DNA of 29,624 bases, from positions 1 through 29,624 of the forward strand of contig CAUAAZ010000028.1 of NCBI GenBank assembly GCA_958427145.1, written 5' to 3'. Each line of letters opens with the position of its first letter. Within the stretch, counting starts at the first letter, position 1. The position numbers and the translations under genes are program-made. Shown piece by piece: positions 7,035 through 14,210 of this stretch. Origin of the DNA: an uncultured Collinsella sp. GTDB lineage: Bacteria > Actinomycetota > Coriobacteriia > Coriobacteriales > Coriobacteriaceae. The notes beneath the pieces are model-generated. The model saw nothing but the letters and a program-made list of their open reading frames with translations, made no database searches and was not told the DNA's origin.

Positions 7035-8942
7035 TTACTGCTGCTTTGGCATCAGCGGATTCTCGCACGTGAGGAGATTCATGAACTCCTCGCCCGTGAT
7101 CGTCTCCTTCTTGTACAGATAACGAGCCAGCTCGTGGAGCTTGAACTTGTTCTCCTTCAGGATCTGCAGGGCGCGGTCGTGCGCATCCTCGATCAGCTTG
7201 GCGACAATCGCGTCCACGCGCTCGGCCGTACCGGGGGCGCAGGTGAGCGACGTGTCCTGGTTAAGGTACGCATTCTGAACGGTACCGAGTGCCATCATGC
7301 CAAACTCATCGGACATACCAAAGCGCGTCACCATGTTACGGGCGAGCTTGGTGGCCTGCTCGATATCGTTGGCGGCGCCGGTCGTCATCTCACCAAAGAT
7401 GAGCTCCTCGGCTGCACGGCCACCGCAATAGACGGCGAGCTTGTCCAGGACCTCCTGGCGCGTGGTCAGGAAGCGCTCATCCTCCTCGACCTGCATGGTG
7501 TAGCCCAGAGCACCGCTCGTGCGCGGCACGATGGTGATCTTCGTGACCGGTGCAGAGCCCTTCTGGCGGGCGGCAACGATGGCATGGCCAATCTCGTGAT
7601 AAGAAACGACCTGCTTCTCGTGGTCGGACAGCACCGTGGACTTGCGCTGCTGGCCGGCGATGACGACCTCCACCGACTCCTCAAAATCGTCCTGCGTGGC
7701 GCGCTTGCGACCCTCGCGGACGGCACGCAGGGCGCCCTCGTTGATGATGTTGGCCAGGTCGGCGCCCGAGGCACCGGGCGTGGCGCGGGCAATCGCGGTC
7801 AGGTCGATCGGCGGCTGCGTCTTCACGCTCTTGGCATGCAGCTCGAGGATGTTTTTACGGCCGGTCAGGTCGGGCAGCTCAACGGGAATGCGGCGGTCAA
7901 AACGACCGGGGCGCAGCAGGGCCGGGTCAAGGCTGTCAGGGCGGTTGGTAGCAGCGAGAACGACGATACCCTTGTGGTTATCGAAGCCGTCCATCTCGGT
8001 CAGTAGCTGGTTGAGCGTCTGCTCGCGCTCGTCGTTGCCACTAAAGCCACCGCCATCGCGCTTCTTGCCGATGGTATCGATCTCATCGATAAACACGATG
8101 CACGGGGCCTTTTCCTTGGCCTGCTTAAACAGGTCGCGCACCTTGGCGGCGCCGCGGCCGACAAACATCTCGACGAACTCAGAACCAGAAATACTAAAGA
8201 ACGGCACGCCCGCCTCGCCGGCAACAGCCTTGGCTAGCAGGGTCTTACCGGTACCCGGAGGGCCGACAAGGAGAGCACCGCGCGGCAGCTTGGCGCCAAT
8301 CTCCTCGTAGCGCTGCGGCTTCTCCAGAAAGTCGACGACCTCCTTGAGAGACTCCTTGGCCTCTTCCTGGCCGGCGACATCCTTAAAGGTAACGCCCACG
8401 TCCTTGGAGGCGATCACGCGCGCGCCGGACTTGCCCAGTCCACCGCCGCCAAAGCCACCGCCGCCAAAGTTCATCGAAGGACCGTCATCACCCATGGCCT
8501 TCTTCATGCGGCGGTTGAGCCACCAGCCGATCAGGAAGAAAATCGCCATGGGAAGGATGAGCGTAAGCAGGTAGTAGGTCATCAAACCCGAGTTTTTATC
8601 GGGAACGACCGACTCCAGCGAAGCGCCAGACTCAAGCACGCGATCGGTAAAGCCCGCATCGTTCGGCACACCGGTCGTCTTATAGGCGATGTTCTCGTCC
8701 TCGCCCTTCTTGGTGTAATAAATCGAGTAATCGTCCGTGTTGTACTCGACCTTGTCGACACTCTTCTTATCGAGCGCTTTGACAAACGTCGAGTAATCGG
8801 TCTTCGTAATCTGCTGCGTGTGACCGATGTTGGGGAACAGAACGGTCGAGAGCACGAGGTAGACGACGAAGGCGATGAGCACGTAGAGGATCATATTCCG
8901 TCTACGCTTGTTGTCATCCATCTCCATCTGCTTGAACTCCAT
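7035..8942 (-). CDS. ftsH: ATP-dependent zinc metalloprotease FtsH
   Basis: Membrane-anchored AAA+ protease that degrades unassembled or regulatory membrane and cytosolic proteins. The 635-residue protein has two N-terminal membrane segments (about 17-36 and 121-142) around an extracytoplasmic domain. A glycine-rich linker (about 159-171), Walker A GPPGTGKT (227-234), Walker B IVFIDEID and the SRH follow. The zinc site HEIGH (449-453) has D526 as the likely third ligand. The usual HEAGH has Ile instead of Ala here, which leaves the ligands intact. Start choice is uncertain: ATG 8942 has a poor Shine-Dalgarno site, whereas the in-frame ATG at 8927 has GGAG nine bases upstream. It appears to be transcribed alone or with the DUF523 gene. 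Confidence 0.96.
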   Translation of the reverse strand: MEFKQMEMDDNKRRRNMILYVLIAFVVYLVLSTVLFPNIGHTQQITKTDYSTFVKALDKKSVDKVEYNTDDYSIYYTKKGEDENIAYKTTGVPNDAGFTDRVLESGASLESVVPDKNSGLMTYYLLTLILPMAIFFLIGWWLNRRMKKAMGDDGPSMNFGGGGFGGGGLGKSGARVIASKDVGVTFKDVAGQEEAKESLKEVVDFLEKPQRYEEIGAKLPRGALLVGPPGTGKTLLAKAVAGEAGVPFFSISGSEFVEMFVGRGAAKVRDLFKQAKEKAPCIVFIDEIDTIGKKRDGGGFSGNDEREQTLNQLLTEMDGFDNHKGIVVLAATNRPDSLDPALLRPGRFDRRIPVELPDLTGRKNILELHAKSVKTQPPIDLTAIARATPGASGADLANIINEGALRAVREGRKRATQDDFEESVEVVIAGQQRKSTVLSDHEKQVVSYHEIGHAIVAARQKGSAPVTKITIVPRTSGALGYTMQVEEDERFLTTRQEVLDKLAVYCGGRAAEELIFGEMTTGAANDIEQATKLARNMVTRFGMSDEFGMMALGTVQNAYLNQDTSLTCAPGTAERVDAIVAKLIEDAHDRALQILKENKFKLHELARYLYKKETITGEEFMNLLTCENPLMPKQQ

Positions 8943-9019
8943 CTACTGGGGTTAATAATGCTTTCTAGAATACCCAACCCGGACGGCGATAAACCGACGC
9001 CGGGCACGAAAAGACAGAG
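8943..9019. other. ftsH upstream region
   Basis: No gene. On the minus strand TATTCT (8971-8976) and TATTAA are -10-like sequences for ftsH, with no convincing -35. An imperfect inverted repeat with CCCGG/CCGGG ends (about 8979-9005) lies just upstream and could be an operator or the end of an older transcript. Confidence 0.3.
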
Positions 9020-9267
9020 ATGGCATCACTGGAAGTCGGCAAGGTTCAAATCTATACGGGCGACGGCAAGGGCAAGACGACGGCTGCGTTGGGGCGCGAG
9101 AGGATGTCGAGGAACTGATTGCGATAAAGCCCGCCACCACGGAGCTCGTGCTCACCGGCCGCGGGCTGCTGCCGTTGGCCGACCTTGCGGACTTAGTCAC
9201 CGAAATGCGCCCCATCAAACACTACTTCGACGAAGGACTCCTAGCCCGCCAAGGCATCAAATACTAG
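9020..9267 (+). pseudogene. Remnant of a cob(I)alamin adenosyltransferase gene (CobO/BtuR type)
   Basis: Starting at ATG 9020, the reading frame gives MASLEVGKVQIYTGDGKGKT and continues TAALG, the typical N-terminus and P-loop of CobO/BtuR-type ATP:corrinoid adenosyltransferases. After about 26 codons the frame shifts. The other plus frame then gives REDVEELIAIKPATTELVLT, then GRGLLPLADLADLVTEM and RPIKHYFDEGLLARQGIKY, ending at TAG 9265-9267; this matches the family's C-terminal part. About 90 central residues are missing, so the gene lost an internal segment and its frame. It cannot make a working enzyme. It lies between ftsH and the MATE gene, on the opposite strand to both. Confidence 0.85.
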
Positions 9268-9293
9268 CCATTGGGGACGTCCCGAATGGCTAG
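9264..9293. repeat. Palindromic stem spanning two convergent stops
   Basis: CTAGCCAT and ATGGCTAG enclose GGGACGTCCC, itself a palindrome. The element contains the TAG of the cobO remnant and the TAG of the MATE gene. No clear T-run is present on either strand, so it may be a weak bidirectional terminator or a dispersed palindromic unit. Confidence 0.6.
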
Positions 9294-10639
9294 GCGGTGG
9301 CGCGGCCGAGCCAGTTGCCGCTGTGGTGGTAGATGGTGAACATTATGGCGGTGATGAGCCAGGTTACGGGGTAGACCAGCAGCAGGTGCTCAAGCGACGG
9401 ATCGAACGGCATAATCGCAAACACCCAGATCACCCTGAGCACGACGGTGCCAAAAATCGTGAGCAGCATGGGCTGCAAGCTCACGCCGGCGCCGCGGATG
9501 GAACCCGAGGCGTTCTCGATAATCGAGAAGATCGCGTAGAACGGCGCGATGAAATGAAGGATCGTCGTGGTGTACGCCGAAATCGAAGCATCGTCGACAA
9601 ACAGACGCGACAGAGGACCCGAGAACACCAGCAGCACGGCAGACAGGCCACCAATGAGCATAAACGACAGCACGAGCGACGTATGGTAGCCCTTGCGCAT
9701 GCGCTCGTAGTTGCGCGCTCCAAAGTTCTGTGCCGAGAACGTGGTGATCGACACGCCGAGCGCCTCGGTAACCATCCAGACAATGCCATCTAAGCGGCCC
9801 GAAAGGCCCCACGCCGTGGTGACATCGGCACCAAACGAATTGACCGACACCTGAATCAAAACGTTGGAAATCGAATACGCAGCAGACTGAAAGCCAAGCG
9901 GCAGACCACATGAGATCATGCTCTTACAAATGCCCGGATCAATGCCGAGTTTGGACAGCGAAAGCCGCCACGCACCCGGTGCGTGCATCATGCGAATCAC
10001 GATCATCGTGGCGTTGGAGCAAATGGTCAACGCCACCGCGATGCCGCAGCCCAGAGCCTCCATATGAAGCACGGCAACGAAGATCACATCCAGCACCGCA
10101 TTAACAAGGCAGCCGGAAGCGATGATCACAGCAGGCCCGCGCGTGTCGCCCACGGCGCGCAGCAGTGCCGTTCCCATATTGAGCAGCAGCGCCGCAACCA
10201 TGGCGGCAAAATAGCAACGAGCATAGGCCACGCCCTCGGCCAAAAGTTCATGCGGAGTGTTCATAAGTACCAGCATGGGCTCAACGAACACTATGCCAAG
10301 AATCGAGAAAAAGATACCGCCCACCAGCGCGAGCGTCATGGCCGTATGGACCGAACGGCTCAGTCGCTCATCATCGTGCTGACCAAAATACTGACCGGTA
10401 ATGACCGCGCAGCCGGCGCCGACGCCAACGCAAAAGCCAATGCAGAGCTCGGTGAGCACCATCGTGGCTTGAATGCCACCTAGCGCGAGCTTGCCGCCAA
10501 ACTGGCCGACGATATAGGTACCGATAAGCGTGTAGGCCTGCTGAAAAAACGAACTAAAAAAGATGGGAACGCACAGCGAAAGCAGCTGCTGCCAAATAAC
10601 ACCCTGCGTTACATCGATAGCCGTAGATTTCTTAGCCAC
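9290..10639 (-). CDS. MATE family efflux transporter
   Basis: A 449-residue polytopic membrane protein of the multidrug and toxic compound extrusion family, exporting cationic or other small molecules by Na+ or H+ exchange. About 12 hydrophobic segments in two halves can be read. The N-terminal half carries the family-like stretch VPIFFSSFFQQAYTLIGTYI followed by VGQFGG, and the second half repeats the pattern (GLPLGFQSAAYSISNVLIQ). It resembles the DinF/NorM-like transporters of gut Firmicutes and Actinobacteria. GTG at 10639 is chosen because GGGGAGG lies four bases upstream; extension to a TTG at 10672 has no ribosome-binding site. The substrate is unknown. Confidence 0.87.
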   Translation of the reverse strand: MAKKSTAIDVTQGVIWQQLLSLCVPIFFSSFFQQAYTLIGTYIVGQFGGKLALGGIQATMVLTELCIGFCVGVGAGCAVITGQYFGQHDDERLSRSVHTAMTLALVGGIFFSILGIVFVEPMLVLMNTPHELLAEGVAYARCYFAAMVAALLLNMGTALLRAVGDTRGPAVIIASGCLVNAVLDVIFVAVLHMEALGCGIAVALTICSNATMIVIRMMHAPGAWRLSLSKLGIDPGICKSMISCGLPLGFQSAAYSISNVLIQVSVNSFGADVTTAWGLSGRLDGIVWMVTEALGVSITTFSAQNFGARNYERMRKGYHTSLVLSFMLIGGLSAVLLVFSGPLSRLFVDDASISAYTTTILHFIAPFYAIFSIIENASGSIRGAGVSLQPMLLTIFGTVVLRVIWVFAIMPFDPSLEHLLLVYPVTWLITAIMFTIYHHSGNWLGRATA

Positions 10640-10688
10640 ACGCCCTCCCCAAAAGCGTACGTCAACCGACAAAACAGTAATTAAAGAC

Positions 10689-10708
10689 CTAAGCTAATAG
10701 CAGCTTAG
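10689..10708. promoter_or_regulatory. Inverted repeat upstream of the MATE gene
   Basis: CTAAGCT-AATAGC-AGCTTAG is a perfect 7-bp inverted repeat with a six-base spacer, 50 bases before the MATE start and 57 after the methyltransferase stop. No T-run follows it on the minus strand. It is a candidate operator for a local regulator, though none is encoded nearby. Confidence 0.4.
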
Positions 10709-10764
10709 CACCGACCGACGTCGACCGAAACACCCCGAGTCAGAGCCCGGTGCAAACTATCTGC

Positions 10765-11679
10765 CTAGTGATACAGCCCCGGCTGGTAGTGATACTCGTT
10801 GCTCACATGCGGGCACAGCTGCCAAAAGGCGACGGCACTTGCCGCGGCCACGTTGAGCGAATCGACCCCATGCGCCATTGGAATACGCACGGCGCGGTCG
10901 CAGCCCGCAATGGTCTTGGCGCCCAAGCCAGCACCCTCGGTGCCCATAAAGATTGCCAGGCGGTCAATCTCCTGCAGCGCAGGATCGTCCAACGACACCG
11001 AATCATCCGTCAACGCCATAGCGGCACACGAAAAGCCGGCATCGTGTAACGCCGCCAGCCCATCATGCGGCCATACGCGCGCCTCGCTGCCAATGCGCGT
11101 CCAGGGCACCTGGAACACCGTGCCCATGCTCACGCGGGCCGAGCGACGGTACAGCGGGTCACAGCACGTGGGGCTCACCAAAATGCCATCGACGTTCAGC
11201 GCAGCCGCCGAGCGGAAAATCGCGCCGACGTTGGTGTGGTCGACAATGCCCTCAAGCACGCACACGCGCACCGGGCGCTCCCCCGCCGCCTCGACGACGC
11301 CACCCAAGAACTCGGCTACCGGAATCTGACGTGGACGGCGGAATGCCGCGAGCGCACCGCGTGTCACGTTAAAGCCCGTCAGCTGCTCCATAAGCTCCAT
11401 CGAGGCCACGAACACGGGAACCGGGCCCGCGCCCTCGCGCACAACCAGGCGCTCAAACAGCGGCATCATCTGGTCAAGCCAGCGTTCGCCCAAAAGAAAG
11501 CTCACCGGCTCGTATCCGGCGCGAACCGCGCGCTCGATAACCTTGGCACTCTCGGCGATAAAGATGCCCTTTTGCGGCTCCAGCACGCAGCGCAGCTCGC
11601 GCTCGGTCAGTCGCACGTAGGCATCGAGCCGCTCGTCCTCGAGCGAATCGATTCGCAGCACCTCAACGACATCAGTCAT
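10765..11679 (-). CDS. TrmH/SpoU-family RNA 2'-O-methyltransferase
   Basis: A SPOUT-fold SAM-dependent methyltransferase acting on tRNA or rRNA ribose. From ATG 11679 the protein has 304 residues. An N-terminal substrate-binding region (roughly 1-140) precedes the SpoU domain. Its three motifs are clear: DHTNVGAIFRSAAA (motif 1), IFMGTEGAGL (motif 2), and IPMAHGVDSLNVAAASAVAF (motif 3, knot). The start is uncertain: ATG 11679 has only a distant AAAGG, and an upstream in-frame ATG at 11712 also has a poor site. A TATAGA box at 11709-11714 would put transcription start near 11700 and favour 11679. The target nucleotide cannot be deduced. Confidence 0.87.
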   Translation of the reverse strand: MTDVVEVLRIDSLEDERLDAYVRLTERELRCVLEPQKGIFIAESAKVIERAVRAGYEPVSFLLGERWLDQMMPLFERLVVREGAGPVPVFVASMELMEQLTGFNVTRGALAAFRRPRQIPVAEFLGGVVEAAGERPVRVCVLEGIVDHTNVGAIFRSAAALNVDGILVSPTCCDPLYRRSARVSMGTVFQVPWTRIGSEARVWPHDGLAALHDAGFSCAAMALTDDSVSLDDPALQEIDRLAIFMGTEGAGLGAKTIAGCDRAVRIPMAHGVDSLNVAAASAVAFWQLCPHVSNEYHYQPGLYH

Positions 11680-11725
11680 AGCAGCCAGCCCGCACCTTTC
11701 TTTACAGCACATCTATACCAAACGA

Positions 11726-11744
11726 GGCGACGCTAAGCGCCGCC
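11726..11744 (-). terminator. Hairpin after folA (GCTAAGCGC core)
   Basis: GGCGGCGCT and AGCGTCGCC form an almost perfect stem on the minus strand, 45 bases beyond the folA stop, followed by TCGTTTGG. A very similar sequence containing CGACGCTAAGCGC recurs at about 14117-14130. Weak terminator or repeated palindrome. Confidence 0.4.
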
Positions 11745-11788
11745 CCATGCATTCAAATAATCCGATGATACCGTTCACGCCAGACGAT

Positions 11789-12307
11789 TTACGCCTCAAC
11801 GCGACGATACGTCACGAACTCATAATCGAGACCCTCGTCACCCTCGCCCGCGGCAATCGTGGCAACACCGCCACGCCGCGTAATCTCCCACGCGGGATCG
11901 GCATCCAGATCGGGAAAGTACGTATCCACGTCATGCACGCAATGGTTATGCGTAACCTCGGCCTCAACGCAATACGGCAAAAACTGCCGATAGACATCGC
12001 CGCCACCGATCACCCATGCGACAGGCTCATCGGCAACCGCGGCGAGAGCTTCGTCGACGCCATGCACCACGTCGACGCCCTCGGCAGCAAAGTTCTCGTC
12101 GCGGGTGAGCACAATGTTGCGGCGATTCTTGAGCGGACGCCCACCGGGAAAACTCAGCAGCGTCTTGCGTCCCATAATGACCGGACAGCCTTTGGTGCAC
12201 GCCACAAAATGACGCATGTCGGCACGGTTGGACACCACCATGTCGCCCTCGCACCCAATACCCCAGTCATCGCACACGGCGACAATGGCAGAAAGCTTAC
12301 ACGTCAT
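11789..12307 (-). CDS. folA: Dihydrofolate reductase
   Basis: Reduces dihydrofolate to tetrahydrofolate with NADPH, restoring the cofactor consumed by the adjacent ThyA. The 172-residue protein starts at ATG 12307, with AGGTGA about five bases upstream overlapping the thyA stop. SAIVAVCDDWGIG, D30 (the active-site acid, in RADMRHF), CPVIMGRKT, RRNIVLTRD and VIGGGDVYRQF are recognisable. The usual LPW block is replaced by DMVVSN, so the Trp that normally contacts folate is absent; this divergent loop occurs in other gut-bacterial DHFRs as far as I recall. The thyA-folA pairing supports the call. Confidence 0.9.
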   Translation of the reverse strand: MTCKLSAIVAVCDDWGIGCEGDMVVSNRADMRHFVACTKGCPVIMGRKTLLSFPGGRPLKNRRNIVLTRDENFAAEGVDVVHGVDEALAAVADEPVAWVIGGGDVYRQFLPYCVEAEVTHNHCVHDVDTYFPDLDADPAWEITRRGGVATIAAGEGDEGLDYEFVTYRRVEA

Positions 12308-12316
12308 ACGCGTCAC

Positions 12317-13165
12317 CTACACCGCAATGGGGATGTTCTTGACCTGCGGGCCGTGCTCATAGCCCTCGACAATCAGGTCATCGGTCGTAAACGCATAGAA
12401 GTCATGCACATCGGGGTTGAGCGTTACCTTGGGAGCCGCAAACTGCGGGCGCTCGATAAGCTCGCGGACGATATCGACATGACGGTCGTAAATATGGGCA
12501 TCGGCGATCACGTGCAGCAACTCGCCGGGAATCATATCGACCGACTGCGCAACCATCATGAGCAGAATGGCATACTGGCACACATTCCAGTTGTTCGCGG
12601 CCAAAATGTCCTGGCTACGCTGGTTGAGAATCATGTTGAGCGTCGGTTTGTCATCCTGCGGGCGCTGCGTCACGTTATACGTCACGCTGTAGGCGCACGG
12701 ATACAGGTGCATCTCGGACAGATCGCTAAACACATAGGTGTTCGTCATAATGCGGCGGCTGTACGGCGTGTTCTTAAGGTCGTACAGCACGCGGTCCATC
12801 TGGTCAAAGTCACCCTCGGCATAATGGCTCTTCTGGCCAATCTGATACCCGTAGGCCTTGCCGATGGAACCGGTCTCGTCGGCCCACTCATCCCAGATAT
12901 GGCTGTTGAGGTCATGCACGTTATTGGACTTCTTCTGATAGATCCATAGGATCTCGTCCATGGCAGATTTGAGGGCCGTACGACGCAGGGTAAGAGCCGG
13001 AAACTCCTCACGCAGGTCGTAGCGGGCCGTGACACCAAAGTTTTTAATGGTATAGGCAGGGGTGCCATCCTCCCACACCGGGCGGACCTTTTGGCCCTCG
13101 GTGGTGGTGCCATGGTCCAGAATATCGCGGCACATGGTTACAAACTGTTGATCAGCTTTGCTCAT
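12317..13165 (-). CDS. thyA: Thymidylate synthase (non-canonical ThyA subfamily)
   Basis: Methylates dUMP to dTMP with methylene-tetrahydrofolate. The 282-residue protein has the catalytic Cys157 in HLYPCAYS, the phosphate-site block NQRSQD (181-186), and ELLHVIADAHIYDRH (215-229). Compared with E. coli ThyA the active-site text is altered: PCA replaces PCH, LAANNWNV replaces LGLPFNI, and VRPVWEDGTPAYT replaces the DRTGT loop. ATG 13165 has AGGAGG a few bases upstream. A much longer in-frame extension toward 13735 would run antisense through the DUF134 gene and is rejected. It is translated just ahead of folA, whose Shine-Dalgarno site overlaps the thyA stop. Confidence 0.93.
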   Translation of the reverse strand: MSKADQQFVTMCRDILDHGTTTEGQKVRPVWEDGTPAYTIKNFGVTARYDLREEFPALTLRRTALKSAMDEILWIYQKKSNNVHDLNSHIWDEWADETGSIGKAYGYQIGQKSHYAEGDFDQMDRVLYDLKNTPYSRRIMTNTYVFSDLSEMHLYPCAYSVTYNVTQRPQDDKPTLNMILNQRSQDILAANNWNVCQYAILLMMVAQSVDMIPGELLHVIADAHIYDRHVDIVRELIERPQFAAPKVTLNPDVHDFYAFTTDDLIVEGYEHGPQVKNIPIAV

Positions 13166-13199
13166 TGACCCTCCTGTCAGTCGCCTACAAGCGAGATTC

Positions 13200-13205
13200 A
13201 TTGTA
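13200..13205 (-). promoter_or_regulatory. Candidate -10 for thyA-folA
   Basis: TACAAT on the minus strand, 35 bases upstream of the thyA ATG. The -35 region is weak. The upstream palindrome at 13249-13268 would lie about 60 bases before the predicted start site. Confidence 0.45.
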
Positions 13206-13248
13206 GCCCAGGCGCACGCAGCCCCACAGCCCAAACATAAGCCCTCAT

Positions 13249-13268
13249 TTTCTGACATATGCCAGAAA
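13249..13268. promoter_or_regulatory. Palindromic operator candidate 1
   Basis: TTTCTGACATATGCCAGAAA is symmetric except at one position. It sits immediately upstream of the DUF134 -35 and shares TGACATATGYCAG with the second site at 13306-13320. Centre-to-centre distance is 53 bp, about five helical turns. Confidence 0.6.
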
Positions 13269-13272
13269 TTCC

Positions 13273-13300
13273 TTGCGCAAATCTGCGCGTTCGCTATTCT
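13273..13300 (+). promoter_or_regulatory. Promoter of the DUF134-NifX gene
   Basis: TTGCGC (13273-13278), a 16-base spacer and TATTCT (13295-13300) form a reasonable sigma-70-type promoter about 30 bases upstream of the start codon. The predicted start site falls inside the second palindrome. Confidence 0.55.
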
Positions 13301-13303
13301 ATT

Positions 13304-13320
13304 GTTGACATATGTCAGAT
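13304..13320. promoter_or_regulatory. Palindromic operator candidate 2
   Basis: The core TGACATATGTCA (13306-13317) is a perfect 12-bp palindrome and covers the predicted transcription start of the DUF134 gene, where a bound repressor would block initiation. The right side continues GAT, so the match to site 1 is TGACATATG(T/C)CAGA. Confidence 0.6.
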
Positions 13321-13331
13321 AAGGAGTGCAC

Positions 13332-14090
13332 ATGGCAGGAAGACGCGAGAAAATACGCCGCGTCGGGATTATCCCCGAATACCGCGGCTTTATCCCTGAC
13401 GGCCTGGCGAGCGGCGATGCCATCGACATGACGGTCGACGAACTCGAGGCGCTGCGCCTGTGCGACCTGGAAGGCCTTAACCAAGAGGCAGTCGCACAGC
13501 AGATGGGCATCGCGCGCGCCACGGTGGCGGCAATTTGCAGTCGAGCGCATCGCAAGGTGGCAAACGCGCTGGTCAATGGACGGGCAATCGTCATCGAAGG
13601 CGGCAATATCGCGTACTCCCCCATCACCACAACGACGGCCGTATGGCCAGCAAAGGAGGTCGACACCATGAGGGTGGCAACCACGTACGACAACGGCAAC
13701 ATCTTTATGCACTTTGGCCGCAGCGAGCAATTCAAGATCTACGACATTCAGAACGGCAAGGTGCTCAACGAGCAGGTTATGGGCACCGGCGGCACCGGCC
13801 ACGGTGCCCTGGCGGGCCTGCTCGCCAACGGCGGCGTGGACACGCTCATCTGCGGCGGCATCGGCGGTGGCGCTATCAACGCGCTTGCCCAAGCCGGCAT
13901 CACGGTATACGCAGGCGCCCAGGGCAGCTGCGACGCTTGCGTCGAGGCCCTTATCGCCGGCACGCTCGCGCAGAACGGCGAGGCCACGTGCGGCTGCCAC
14001 GGCCACGACCACGCCCACAAACATGGCGAGTCCTGCAGCTGCCACGGCCATCACGAGCACGAGGGTCACGAGGGCTGCAGCTGCCACTAA
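13332..14090 (+). CDS. DUF134 HTH protein fused to NifX/NafY-type domain with His/Cys tail
   Basis: A 252-residue fusion. Residues 1 to about 95 are DUF134: RRVGIIPEYRGFIPDG, then DELEALRLCDLEGLNQEAVA and a helix-turn-helix (QQMGIARATVAAICSRAHRK) that should bind DNA. From about residue 112 (MRVATTYDNGNIFMHFGRS) a dinitrogenase iron-molybdenum cofactor domain follows, with the typical GGTGHGALAGLLANGGVDTL and CGGIGGGAINAL. The last 33 residues hold six Cys and eleven His in three CxCH units joined by HG/HE runs, a likely metal-binding tail. ATG 13332 has AAGGAG five bases upstream. Such proteins occur in bacteria without nitrogenase; a metal- or cluster-sensing regulator is inference. Two palindromes flank its promoter, suggesting autoregulation. 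It is divergent from thyA. Confidence 0.88.
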   Translation: MAGRREKIRRVGIIPEYRGFIPDGLASGDAIDMTVDELEALRLCDLEGLNQEAVAQQMGIARATVAAICSRAHRKVANALVNGRAIVIEGGNIAYSPITTTTAVWPAKEVDTMRVATTYDNGNIFMHFGRSEQFKIYDIQNGKVLNEQVMGTGGTGHGALAGLLANGGVDTLICGGIGGGAINALAQAGITVYAGAQGSCDACVEALIAGTLAQNGEATCGCHGHDHAHKHGESCSCHGHHEHEGHEGCSCH

Positions 14091-14153
14091 CGGCACGGCA
14101 CTGCGAGCTCGAGGCGCGACGCTAAGCGCAGCCCAACAATCAAAGCCAACAAC

Positions 14154-14185
14154 AAAGGCCACCCGATAGCTTCAGAGTGGCCTTT
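14154..14185. terminator. Terminator between DUF134 gene and ffh
   Basis: AAAGGCCAC and GTGGCCTTT form a perfect 9-bp stem. On the minus strand it lies 25 bases after the ffh stop and is followed by GTTGTTGG; on plus it is followed by GCCATTTC. It probably serves both convergent genes. Confidence 0.7.
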
Positions 14186-14210
14186 GCCATTTCAAGCTGG
14201 AATTACAGCT

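Noticed and set aside
8449..8470. Repeat of CCGCCGCCAAAG-like units
   Set aside because: It encodes the Gly-rich linker of FtsH; a coding low-complexity stretch, not a separate repeat element.
13166..13735. N-terminal extension of thyA by about 190 codons
   Set aside because: It would read antisense through the DUF134 gene and has no ribosome-binding site, while ATG 13165 follows AGGAGG and gives a normal-length ThyA.
13299..14162. Minus-strand open frame opposite the DUF134-NifX gene
   Set aside because: Val/Ala-rich shadow. The plus strand encodes two recognised domains with a good Shine-Dalgarno site.
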